Shown: one piece after another, positions 19,201 through 26,191 of the stretch | How the letters are laid out: every line of letters begins with the position of its first letter | Position numbering within the stretch: the stretch's first letter is position 1 | From: Flavobacterium laiguense | Lineage (GTDB): Bacteria; Bacteroidota; Bacteroidia; Flavobacteriales; Flavobacteriaceae | DNA: 64,000 nucleotides | Direction of reading: 5' to 3' | Assembly: GCF_003097655.1 (NCBI RefSeq) | Contig: NZ_QCZH01000010.1 | Coordinates: 38,287-102,286 of the forward strand | Notes under the pieces: generated by a model | Databases searched by the model: none | The model's input: the letters and a program-made list of their open reading frames with translations, nothing else | What the model was told of the DNA's origin: nothing | Program-made: the position numbers and the translations under genes

Positions 19201-19336
19201 CGAAGTACAAAAGCCACTAGCAACAGTAGTTATTGGTGGATTATTGTCAGCAACATTACTAACGTTGATTGTCCTACCAATACTTTATTTATTATTCGAA
19301 AAAGGGTTTAACCGCAAAGAGCGCATAGAAAAATAA
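16208..19336 (+). CDS. CzcA/CusA-family heavy-metal efflux RND pump
   Basis: A 1042-residue inner-membrane proton antiporter, standard length, with the usual two repeats of a large periplasmic loop and membrane bundles (about residues 10-30, 340-540, 870-1030). The membrane motif DFGIIVDGAVIIVE (Asp400, Asp406, Glu413) is the proton-relay signature of divalent-cation members such as CzcA (Zn, Co, Cd) and differs from Cu/Ag CusA pumps. It forms a tripartite export system with the TolC-type and CzcB-type proteins encoded 28 and about 1300 bases further on. The likely substrate is Zn/Cd/Co, also supported by the P-type ATPase at the end of the block. Confidence 0.93.
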   Translation: MLDKIIQFSIKNKFIILLFTLVLIAWGSYSVKNLPLDALPDVTNNQVQIITTAPTLASQEVEQLITYPLEQAVKTIPKVIELRSISRFGLSVVTVVFKDDVDIYWAREQIFQRLKQAQDNIPSYAGSPELAPITTGLGEIYQYDVYAKKGYEDKYDAVKLRTIQDWIIIPQLQGIEGVAEVSAWGGKLKQYEVAVNPNKLNSLGVTITDIFDALEKNNQNTGGAYIEKDQYAYFIRGVGMATGIKDLENVVVTNRNGTPILVRNVAEVREGIALRYGASTKDGKGEIVSGLALMLKGENSSAVVDRIKEKMIQINKSLPEGVVAEAFIDRGKLVDNAIGTVAKNLLEGALIVIFVLILFLGNLRAGLIVASVIPLAMLFAVILMNYFGVSGNLMSLGAIDFGIIVDGAVIIVEATMHHLQKLKRKKDLTQLEMDSEVFHSASKIRNSAAFGEIIILFVYLPILALVGTEGKMFKPMAMTVGFAVIGAFVLSLTYVPMMSALFLSKNTEHKTNFSDKMMAWFEKIYTPFLDTALQFKKAVLGIAIGLFVLAIIVFQNMGGEFIPTIEEGDLAINATIMTGSSLTQMVKTTTEYEKILKEKFPEIKTIVTKIGSGEIPTDPMPIESGDLIIVLKDKSEWTSADNWEDLANLMKEEMEAIPGATIEISQPIQMRFNELMTGSRSDIAIKIFGDDLEILDTKAKELIAKVNTIEGIGDLKADKVTGLPQITVKYDHDKVALYGLNISDLNKILRSSFAGESAGKIYEESKRFDVVVRMNKDNRSDITDVSNLFIPLPNGQQIPLSQVATVSYEQGPVQVSRENGKRRITVGLNVRGRDVKSVVEEIQQKLDVDFKLPAGYYITYGGQFENLVEANKRLSVALPVALVLILVLLFFTFKSVKQSILIFTAIPLSAIGGVFALWLRGMPFSISAGIGFIALFGIAVLNGIVLISCFNQLKEDGIMDPLQRVLKGTRIRLRPVLMTAAVASLGFMPMALSTSGGAEVQKPLATVVIGGLLSATLLTLIVLPILYLLFEKGFNRKERIEK

Positions 19337-19364
19337 CGCTAATTGCGCAAAAAAAAAATATAAA

Positions 19365-20621
19365 ATGAATTATATAAAATATAGCTTCAGAATCATAAGT
19401 CATGCAAACCTTGCGAAGAAATCTTTGCGAACTTTGCGGTTAATTTTTATCCTATTGATCAGTAGCTTTTCTTTCGCTCAAAACGGAAAATCAGTTTCGT
19501 TGCAAAAAGCAATAGAAATGGCTAAATCCAATAATATCAATTTAAAAATTGCGGACAAGGAAATTGAAAAGCAAACCGCTCTCAAAAAAACGGCTTTTCA
19601 GGCAGATCCTTTGCAAGTGCAGTATCAGGGAGGACAATTTAATAGTGTCGATTATGACCACAATATTTCGGTGCAGCAATATTTTCCGGTTGGTAAAATT
19701 ACCAAAGCCAATCGTCAGCTTCAGGAAGAGTTGATTCGGTTGTCCGAAAAACGAAAAGCATTATCAGAATATGCAATAGAAAAGGCAGTAACCATCGCTT
19801 ACTATCAATATTTATATGGTGTTTCCATTCAGAAATTGAACAATGAATTGGATGCTATTTATACCAAATTCTTAAAAAATGCGGAACTCCGTTTCAATAC
19901 CGGCGAAAGTGGTAATATTGAGGTAATCAGTGCTAAAGCAAAGGTTAAGGAAATCGAAATGATAAAAGTACAATTAGAATTTGATTTGGCAATTTACCAA
20001 AAGCAGTTACAGTTTTTTGTTCAAACCGAAGAGAATATTATACCTGACAGCACAACTCCAATGCAGTTTTCAATGGTAACAGCTGGAAGTAAATCAAAAG
20101 TTGAAAGTTTAGTAACAGATTATTACCAGCAACAAATTTCAGTCTATCAAAAAGAGGCAAATACTTTTAAAGCAATGCGAACACCAAAGTTAGGTTTAGG
20201 ATATTTTGCCCAAAGTATTGACACTAAATTTTATTATCAGGGATTTACGGCTGGTTTACAAATTCCATTGCTTGGTGGTGTAAATACAGCTAGAGCACAA
20301 GCATCCGCAATAAGTATCTCGCAGTCGGAATTGGAGTTAGACAAAAATAAGTTAACGCTAAAGTTGCAAATGCAAGAATTAAAAAACGATTTTGATAAGC
20401 AGCAAAAAGCATTAGACTATTATCAAAAAGATGGATTGCACTATGCTGAGCAAATTATCACAACCGCCCAAAAAAGTTATGCCAATGGGGATATGAGTTA
20501 CTGGGCTTACATTAGTTTTCTGAATCAGGCCATTGATATTAAAAAACAAAGTGCTGAAGCTACGAATGCGTACAATCAAAGTGCAATTCAATTGCAATTC
20601 CCATCCATTTCAAACAACTAA
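19365..20621 (+). CDS. TolC-family outer membrane efflux protein
   Basis: A 418-residue OM channel subunit with two outer-membrane-efflux repeats of long helices (SVSLQKAIEMAKSNNINLKIADKEIEKQ; later SISQSELELDKNKLTLKLQMQELKNDF). The signal peptide is LRLIFILLISSFSFAQ. The coding sequence for the residues just before it (19403-19441) contains CTTTGCGAACTTTGCGG-like repeat sequence related to the palindrome inside the mobile element at 15573-15630, so the true start may be a TTG within it rather than the ATG at 19365. It sits between the RND pump and the adaptor, the usual Czc order for this phylum. Confidence 0.88.
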   Translation: MNYIKYSFRIISHANLAKKSLRTLRLIFILLISSFSFAQNGKSVSLQKAIEMAKSNNINLKIADKEIEKQTALKKTAFQADPLQVQYQGGQFNSVDYDHNISVQQYFPVGKITKANRQLQEELIRLSEKRKALSEYAIEKAVTIAYYQYLYGVSIQKLNNELDAIYTKFLKNAELRFNTGESGNIEVISAKAKVKEIEMIKVQLEFDLAIYQKQLQFFVQTEENIIPDSTTPMQFSMVTAGSKSKVESLVTDYYQQQISVYQKEANTFKAMRTPKLGLGYFAQSIDTKFYYQGFTAGLQIPLLGGVNTARAQASAISISQSELELDKNKLTLKLQMQELKNDFDKQQKALDYYQKDGLHYAEQIITTAQKSYANGDMSYWAYISFLNQAIDIKKQSAEATNAYNQSAIQLQFPSISNN

Positions 20622-20632
20622 AATTAATTAAA

Positions 20633-21850
20633 ATGAAAAATATATTTTTAAAATTAAATTATAATCTGGCTTCGTTTTTTAGTTTCTTTATTCTATTCTC
20701 TATTCTCTTTTTTCTAACTTCTTGTGGAGAAAAGAAAACAGAAGAACTCCACGAGGAAGAAAAATCAGAAAATGAAGTAGCATTAACTGGTTCACAATTT
20801 AAAACGGTTGGAATAGAATTTGGTTCTGTAGAAAACCGAAACTTAAATTTAGTGATAAAGGCCAACGGTTACACTACAGTTCCTCCACAGAATATGGCAA
20901 ATATTTCAACCTTAATTGGCGGAACTGTTAAAGATATTTTGGTCTTGGAAGGTACTTTTGTAAACAAAGGAAAAGTATTGGCAACGATTCAAAACTTGGA
21001 AGTTGTAGAAATGCAGGAGGATTATAATTCGGCTATTGCAAATATAGAATTCTTGCAATTAGAATTCAACCGTCAAAAAACATTGAGCGACGAAAATGTA
21101 AATCCGAGAAAAACGTTTCAGGAAGTAAAATCAAAACTAGCTGTTGAAAAAGCTAGAGCTCAAGCGGCAAAAAATAAATTGCAAGCCTTGAATATGACTA
21201 CAAATGGTTCTAGTTTAGTACCAATAGTTTCTCCTATTTCAGGATATGTTGGAAAAATCAGTATTGCAAAAGGAGCATTTGCCGAAACAGGAACAATCCT
21301 TTTTGAAGTAGTGGATAACAGCCAAATGCACTTGGATTTGAATGTGTATGAAAAAGATTTGGGTTCCATTTCCATAGGGCAAACCATAGATTTCATTTTG
21401 ACAAACCAAGGTAATAAATCCATTAAAGGAAAAATATTTGGTATCAATAAATCATTCTCAAACGAAAGTAAGACCGTAGCGGTTCACGCCAAAATTAATG
21501 CAAACGATGCCAAAGATTTAATTTCAGGAATGTATGTTTCCGCCAATATTAATATAACAAACGCCACTGTTCCTGCTTTGCCAAAAGATGCGATTGTTAG
21601 AAATGGTGATAAATATTTTATCTTTATACAAGATCTGGCACATATTGAAAAAGAAGAAAAACATACCGAAACTTCAAAAGAGCATAACGAAGTTCACTTT
21701 AAAGCCATAGAAGTAATGCCTGGAACAACTGATTTGGGTTACACAGAAGTGAAGTTTGTTGAAGCAGTTCCTGCTAATGCCAAAATAGTTGTAAAAGGAG
21801 CTTTTTATCTGCTTTCTGCAATGAAAGGTGGTGGAACACACGAACATTAG
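20633..21850 (+). CDS. CzcB-type periplasmic adaptor of the RND pump
   Basis: A 405-residue membrane-fusion protein with a lipoprotein signal (LFFLTSC) followed by a charged Glu-rich segment. The order is barrel-sandwich hybrid (ATISTLIGGTVKDILVLEGTFVNKGKVLATIQN), an alpha-hairpin (about residues 120-185), the second half of the lipoyl motif (PIVSPISGYVGKISIAKGAFAETG) and a beta-barrel domain. A His-rich segment (HIEKEEKHTETSKEHNEVHF, about residue 340) and the C-terminal GGGTHEH may bind metal. It starts 11 bases after the TolC-type gene. It bridges the inner-membrane pump and the outer-membrane channel. Confidence 0.92.
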   Translation: MKNIFLKLNYNLASFFSFFILFSILFFLTSCGEKKTEELHEEEKSENEVALTGSQFKTVGIEFGSVENRNLNLVIKANGYTTVPPQNMANISTLIGGTVKDILVLEGTFVNKGKVLATIQNLEVVEMQEDYNSAIANIEFLQLEFNRQKTLSDENVNPRKTFQEVKSKLAVEKARAQAAKNKLQALNMTTNGSSLVPIVSPISGYVGKISIAKGAFAETGTILFEVVDNSQMHLDLNVYEKDLGSISIGQTIDFILTNQGNKSIKGKIFGINKSFSNESKTVAVHAKINANDAKDLISGMYVSANINITNATVPALPKDAIVRNGDKYFIFIQDLAHIEKEEKHTETSKEHNEVHFKAIEVMPGTTDLGYTEVKFVEAVPANAKIVVKGAFYLLSAMKGGGTHEH

Positions 21851-21875
21851 AATAATAATTATTTAGAAATAATTC

Positions 21876-21912
21876 TGTTGGATGTAATTGTGCAAAATAA
21901 TTGTATCCAGCA
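21876..21912 (+). other. Hairpin inside the metal-resistance operon
   Basis: A 14-bp stem with three G-T wobbles (21876-21889 with 21899-21912, 9-base loop) lies between the adaptor and HupE-like genes. No T run follows, so it may be a processing or mRNA-stability site that separates pump and accessory expression rather than a terminator. Confidence 0.4.
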
Positions 21913-21942
21913 ATTAATAAACATTTAAAAAACATACTATAG

Positions 21943-22635
21943 ATGCTATATAAAAATATAATACCCTACTTTTTGGCTTTTATCTTTACCTTATTGAGTT
22001 GCACAAACTTGTTTGCGCACGGTGTTGATGACAATACAAAAGTTTTTTTGATGGATAATAATGGTTCTGCATTTTTGCCATTCTTATATGTTGGTGCCAA
22101 ACACATGATTACAGGATATGATCATTTGTTGTTTTTAGTTGGGGTAATTTTCTTTCTCTACAAACCAAAAGAAATATTGATTTATGTAAGCTTTTTTACT
22201 ATAGGACATAGTATAACGCTACTTTTGGGTGTATTACTAAATCTTCAAATAAATGCTTATTTAATTGATGCTATAATTGCCTTGTCAATTGTATATAAAG
22301 GGTTTGACAATTTGGGAGGGTTTCAAAAAATATTCAATTTCCAACCCAATACTAAAATGGCAGTCCTTATTTTTGGTTTGTTTCATGGCTTGGGTTTAGC
22401 AACTAAATTGCAAGAATTTAATTTTGATAAAGAAAGTTTGTTTACCAACTTAATCGGTTTTAATATCGGTGTAGAAATAGGGCAGTTTTTGGCACTTTTG
22501 GCTGTACTTATTTTGATAAGTGTTTGGCGTAAGTACAATTCTTTTTCACGCTTTTCAGTCGTTACCAATATTTTGCTAATGATTGGAGGTTTTGTTCTAA
22601 TGGCTTTTCAATTCACAGGATACTTTAACTCTTAA
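21943..22635 (+). CDS. HupE/UreJ-family membrane protein
   Basis: A 230-residue protein with an N-terminal signal and about six membrane helices. Family motifs with conserved polar residues are visible: AKHMITGYDHLLFLVGV (about residue 45), FTIGHSITLLLG (about 88) and FGLFHGLGLATKL (about 147). HupE/UreJ proteins carry Ni2+ or Co2+ across membranes. Placement between an RND pump and a P-type ATPase suggests a part in metal homeostasis, but direction and substrate cannot be read from sequence. The next gene begins 10 bases after its stop. Confidence 0.85.
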   Translation: MLYKNIIPYFLAFIFTLLSCTNLFAHGVDDNTKVFLMDNNGSAFLPFLYVGAKHMITGYDHLLFLVGVIFFLYKPKEILIYVSFFTIGHSITLLLGVLLNLQINAYLIDAIIALSIVYKGFDNLGGFQKIFNFQPNTKMAVLIFGLFHGLGLATKLQEFNFDKESLFTNLIGFNIGVEIGQFLALLAVLILISVWRKYNSFSRFSVVTNILLMIGGFVLMAFQFTGYFNS

Positions 22636-22645
22636 ATAAATAATA

Positions 22646-23287
22646 ATGTCAAATAATAATTCACAACCCAATCTAACTTCTTCACAAATAGTTAAAGCAA
22701 CTATTATTGCGTTAGTTACCTCATTCGTTCTAGCAATAGTTGCTGTTTTGCCAGCTGAATATGGAAAAGATTATACTGGTTTAGGCAAAATACTAGGCTT
22801 TTCTCGATTACATCAAAACGATGATGAAGTCGAACAAAAATTGGCCAAAAAAGAAGTAGCAATATCAATTTTTAAAGAATTAACACTAAATAATGTTGGT
22901 TCCAGTCCTGAGGTAGAAAAGCCTGTTGAAGCCAATAATCCTGCTCCCATAAAGCAATATGAGAGCAGAAAAGACAGCATAAAAATTATGGTTCCTGCCG
23001 GTAAAGGATTAGAGTATAAAATAGCTCTTTTAAAATACGGACAAGTAAAATATTCATGGAAAACCAATAACGGGGTACTTTTCGTCGATTTGCACGGTGA
23101 TGTCAAAAATGCAAACAACAATACTGATTATTTTGAAAGTTATACCGTAGCAAATTCGAATAACATGGCGGGTTCATTTATAGCACCTTACGAAGGAAAA
23201 CACGGTTGGTACTTTAAAAATAAATCCGATCAAGACATAGAAGTAAGCATTAATTTAATAGGTGAATATCAGTTGATTAATCAATAA
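22646..23287 (+). CDS. Membrane-anchored accessory protein of metal-efflux loci
   Basis: A 213-residue protein with one transmembrane helix (about residues 16-40, KATIIALVTSFVLAIVAVLPA) and a soluble periplasmic domain with a beta-rich C-terminal half (LEYKIALLKYGQVKYSWKTNNGVLFVDLHGD, then IAPYEGKHGWYFKNKSDQDIEVSI). The last part looks like a region that surrounds a bound molecule or membrane surface. Homologues next to HupE-like and RND genes are, as I recall, called transmembrane anchor proteins; no enzyme motif is seen. It starts 10 bases after the HupE-like gene. Confidence 0.78.
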   Translation: MSNNNSQPNLTSSQIVKATIIALVTSFVLAIVAVLPAEYGKDYTGLGKILGFSRLHQNDDEVEQKLAKKEVAISIFKELTLNNVGSSPEVEKPVEANNPAPIKQYESRKDSIKIMVPAGKGLEYKIALLKYGQVKYSWKTNNGVLFVDLHGDVKNANNNTDYFESYTVANSNNMAGSFIAPYEGKHGWYFKNKSDQDIEVSINLIGEYQLINQ

Positions 23288-23376
23288 TTTGTGGCAGAAA
23301 TGTAAAAAACAAATATTAATGATGGACACGGTCATTAATTTAAATAGTTAAAAATAACAATAAACATTATTTCAAA

Positions 23377-23745
23377 ATGAAAAATCTAAAATTCAATTCT
23401 AAATTGGCAGTAACTTTAATAGTTATTCTGTTTTCAATCACTTCATCATTCGCGCAAGAAAAAATGATGAAAGGAAAAGCAGTTATAAAAACCGTTTTGA
23501 ATTGTGATCATTGCAAGGAATGTGAAACTTGTGGACTAAAATTTAAAACAGAAATGTTAAAAATTAAAGGAGTAAGAATGTATGAGCTAGATGATAAAGC
23601 AATGACATTTACAGTATATTATAATCCTAAGAAGACTGATTTGCAAACTATAAAAGAGGCTATTTCAAAATTGGGTTATGATGCAGATGAAGTGAAAGCA
23701 GATCCTACAGGATATGAGAAATTAGATAATTGTTGTAAGGTTTGA
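23377..23745 (+). CDS. Periplasmic heavy-metal-associated (HMA/MerP-like) protein with extra cysteines
   Basis: A 122-residue protein with a cleavable signal peptide (ends SSFAQ) and an HMA-type beta-alpha-beta-beta-alpha-beta domain: TVLNCDHCKECETCGLKFKT, then IKGVRMYELDDKAMTFTVYYNP and LGYDADEVKA. The metal loop has CDHCKECETC, four cysteines in place of the usual CxxC, and a CC pair occurs at the C-terminus (DNCCKV). It lies four bases before the DUF3703 gene and one gene before the P-type ATPase, which has no full HMA domain of its own, so it may serve as a separate metal chaperone. Confidence 0.85.
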   Translation: MKNLKFNSKLAVTLIVILFSITSSFAQEKMMKGKAVIKTVLNCDHCKECETCGLKFKTEMLKIKGVRMYELDDKAMTFTVYYNPKKTDLQTIKEAISKLGYDADEVKADPTGYEKLDNCCKV

Positions 23746-23749
23746 AATT

Positions 23750-24115
23750 ATGAAAGTGTATACTACAATGCCCAAAGTATTGATGCCATTTTATAATAGA
23801 GAAATTGCTGCTGCCGATTTGAGTTTACTCAGTAGTGACTTTCAAAATTGCTGGTATCATTTGGAAAGGGCACACATTATAGGACAAAAATATCCTTTCG
23901 AGCATTCATTCGTGCATTGGAAAATGCTGCAATTCGGATTTATAATCAAAAGCCAGAAGGAAATTATAGGACAAATTCCAAGATTGCTTGTTGGTGGAAT
24001 AAAATCATTTGTTGGTCATATTCCAGTTGGTAATACTGGTGGTGCAAATGTACCTCCATTGCAATCAATGGAAATTCCATCGGATATAAAGTCAATACTA
24101 AAAGCTAATTCTTAA
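23750..24115 (+). CDS. DUF3703 family protein
   Basis: A 121-residue protein with the DUF3703 pattern: MPFYNREIAAADLSLLSSDF, CWYHLERAHIIGQKYPFEHSFVHWKMLQFGF and a Gly-rich C-terminal segment (VGHIPVGNTGGANVPPLQSM). Conserved His and Cys/Trp residues suggest a metal or cofactor site. The family is found near heavy-metal resistance genes, but I know of no proven function. A second possible start lies at 23768. It is separated from the HMA gene by four bases and from the P-type ATPase by 12 bases, so all three are very likely translated from one mRNA. Confidence 0.85.
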   Translation: MKVYTTMPKVLMPFYNREIAAADLSLLSSDFQNCWYHLERAHIIGQKYPFEHSFVHWKMLQFGFIIKSQKEIIGQIPRLLVGGIKSFVGHIPVGNTGGANVPPLQSMEIPSDIKSILKANS

Positions 24116-24127
24116 ATAGCAAAGAAC

Positions 24128-26119
24128 ATGGCACATCAGCACACATATAATAAAGGTAGTAAAGAACCGTGTTGCGTAGTAGAGGGAAATAGCAATCATA
24201 AAGCTGAAAATCATTCGGATCATGACGATCACGACCACAATCATTCAGATGTAAATCAAACGATACTTCAAATGTTCTTGCCCGCAATATTAGCCTTTTG
24301 TCTATTGCTTATTGCTATCTTGATGGATTATTATTTTCCCCAAACGTGGTTTGTGGGTTGGGTACGTATCGTTTGGTATGGTGTAGCGTATATTCCTGTT
24401 GGTTTTCCAGTTCTAAAAGAAGCTTTTGAAAGCATTCGCAAAGGAGAAATATTTTCAGAATTTTTATTAATGGGTATTGCAACCATTGGAGCATTTGCCA
24501 TTGGTGAATTTCCTGAAGGAGTAGCAGTAATGTTATTTTATGCAGTAGGAGAAGTATTCCAATCATTGGCAGTTCAAAGAGCGAAGTCAAACATAAAACT
24601 GTTATTGGATCAAAGACCCGATTCAGCTACTGTTTTGAAAGGAAATAAAACGGTTTTGAAAAAGGCATCCGAAATTGCCATTGGAGCAATCATTCAATTA
24701 AAACCGGGTGAAAAACTAGCTTTAGATGGAAAATTAATTTCTGAAAGGGCCACTTTTAATACAGCCGCTTTAACAGGTGAAAGTAAACCAGATAGTAAGA
24801 AAAAAAACGATGTAGTTTTAGCGGGTATGATCAACCTAAATACAGTTGCAGAAGTCGAAGTTACAACCGCTTATACCGATAGTAAACTTTCTAAGATCTT
24901 AGAAATGGTACAAGAGGCAACTGCCAAAAAAGCGCCAACGGAATTGTTTATTCGAAAATTTGCTAAATTATATACGCCAATTGTAGTTTATCTGGCTGTG
25001 GCAATTTGTTTGCTACCAATGTTTTTTGTTGCCGATTATGTCTTTAGCCATTGGTTGTATCGGGCATTGGTTTTCTTGGTGATTTCTTGCCCTTGTGCTT
25101 TAGTGATTTCTATTCCACTGGGGTATTTTGGTGGAATTGGAGCTGCGAGTAAAAACGGAATTCTGGTCAAAGGATCTAATTTTCTGGATATAATGGCAGC
25201 CATTCAAGTTGTTGTCATGGACAAAACAGGAACGCTGACTAAAGGTGTTTTTAAGGTTCAGAAAATGGTGGCTGTTGGTGTTTCAGAAGAAGATTTAATA
25301 AGATACACATCGGCATTAGAATCGAAATCTACTCATCCTGTTGGGACTGCGATTGTTGAATACGCAAAAGGGATTGATAATTCAATGAAAGTTACTGAAT
25401 TAGAAGAAATTGCAGGACACGGACTAAAAGGAAAAGTAGATGGAAACGAAATCTTGGCAGGAAATGTAAAACTAATGAAGATATTCAATATCAGTTATGA
25501 TGCAGAAATTGACAATACGCCATTTACTAGTATCGTTATTGCAATCAATCAAAAATATGCAGGATATTTTTTAATCGCCGATGCCATTAAAGAAGACGCA
25601 AAAGCAGCCATTCAAAGTTTGCATAAAATAAATGTCAAAACCATAATGCTTTCGGGCGATAAACAAGCGGTTGTTGATGCTGTTGCAAAAGAGTTAAGTA
25701 TCGATCTAGCTTATGGTGATTTGTTACCCGAAAATAAAGCAGAACAAGTAGAAGCATTAAAAGCACAAAATCTAAAAGTTGCATTTGTTGGTGATGGAGT
25801 AAATGATGCGCCAGTGATTGCACTTGCCGATGCCGGAATTGCAATGGGGGGTTTAGGTAGTGATGCGACTATTGAAACGGCGGATATTGTCATTCAAAAC
25901 GATCAGCCTACAAAGATTTACACGGCAATTAACATTGGAAAACAAACTAAAAAAATAGTTTGGCAAAATATAACCATGGCAATTGTAGTGAAAGCTGCTG
26001 TTCTAATTCTTGGCGCGGGAGGTTTGGCAACCATGTGGGAAGCGGTTTTTGCGGATGTAGGAGTTGCTCTATTGGCTATTTTGAATGCAGTTCGGATTCA
26101 GAGAATGAAGTTAGAATAG
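24128..26119 (+). CDS. Heavy-metal translocating P1B-type ATPase (Zn/Cd/Pb type)
   Basis: A 663-residue inner-membrane ATPase exporting metal from the cytoplasm. The N-terminus lacks an HMA domain and has instead a short CC pair and a His/Asp-rich stretch (residues 15-45, with DHDDHDHNHSD). Core motifs are TGES in the actuator domain, CPC at residues 321-323 in the membrane, the phosphorylated Asp365 in DKTGTLT, the THP motif, and GDGVNDAP from residue 555. CPC without a Cu-type N-terminal domain and the His-rich tail favour Zn/Cd/Pb (ZntA/CadA-like). It closes the metal-resistance block; no terminator was seen before bshA. Confidence 0.94.
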   Translation: MAHQHTYNKGSKEPCCVVEGNSNHKAENHSDHDDHDHNHSDVNQTILQMFLPAILAFCLLLIAILMDYYFPQTWFVGWVRIVWYGVAYIPVGFPVLKEAFESIRKGEIFSEFLLMGIATIGAFAIGEFPEGVAVMLFYAVGEVFQSLAVQRAKSNIKLLLDQRPDSATVLKGNKTVLKKASEIAIGAIIQLKPGEKLALDGKLISERATFNTAALTGESKPDSKKKNDVVLAGMINLNTVAEVEVTTAYTDSKLSKILEMVQEATAKKAPTELFIRKFAKLYTPIVVYLAVAICLLPMFFVADYVFSHWLYRALVFLVISCPCALVISIPLGYFGGIGAASKNGILVKGSNFLDIMAAIQVVVMDKTGTLTKGVFKVQKMVAVGVSEEDLIRYTSALESKSTHPVGTAIVEYAKGIDNSMKVTELEEIAGHGLKGKVDGNEILAGNVKLMKIFNISYDAEIDNTPFTSIVIAINQKYAGYFLIADAIKEDAKAAIQSLHKINVKTIMLSGDKQAVVDAVAKELSIDLAYGDLLPENKAEQVEALKAQNLKVAFVGDGVNDAPVIALADAGIAMGGLGSDATIETADIVIQNDQPTKIYTAINIGKQTKKIVWQNITMAIVVKAAVLILGAGGLATMWEAVFADVGVALLAILNAVRIQRMKLE

Positions 26120-26191
26120 TTAAATTTTAACTTTTTTTTTATAATAATCTACATCGAATCTCCTTAATTTCGTTTCACTTAAAAAATATAC

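Noticed and set aside
23848..24033. 61-residue frame inside the DUF3703 gene
   Set aside because: Shadow of the DUF3703 gene in another frame.
15485..26119. Integrative element or genomic island covering the metal block
   Set aside because: No integrase, tRNA gene or end repeats of island scale were seen; codon and base use look like the surroundings. Horizontal origin stays possible but is not supported.
24128..26119. Copper-type (CopA) assignment of the P-type ATPase
   Set aside because: CPC alone does not separate copper from zinc types; the His-rich N-terminus without HMA and the Zn-type RND motif favour Zn/Cd.
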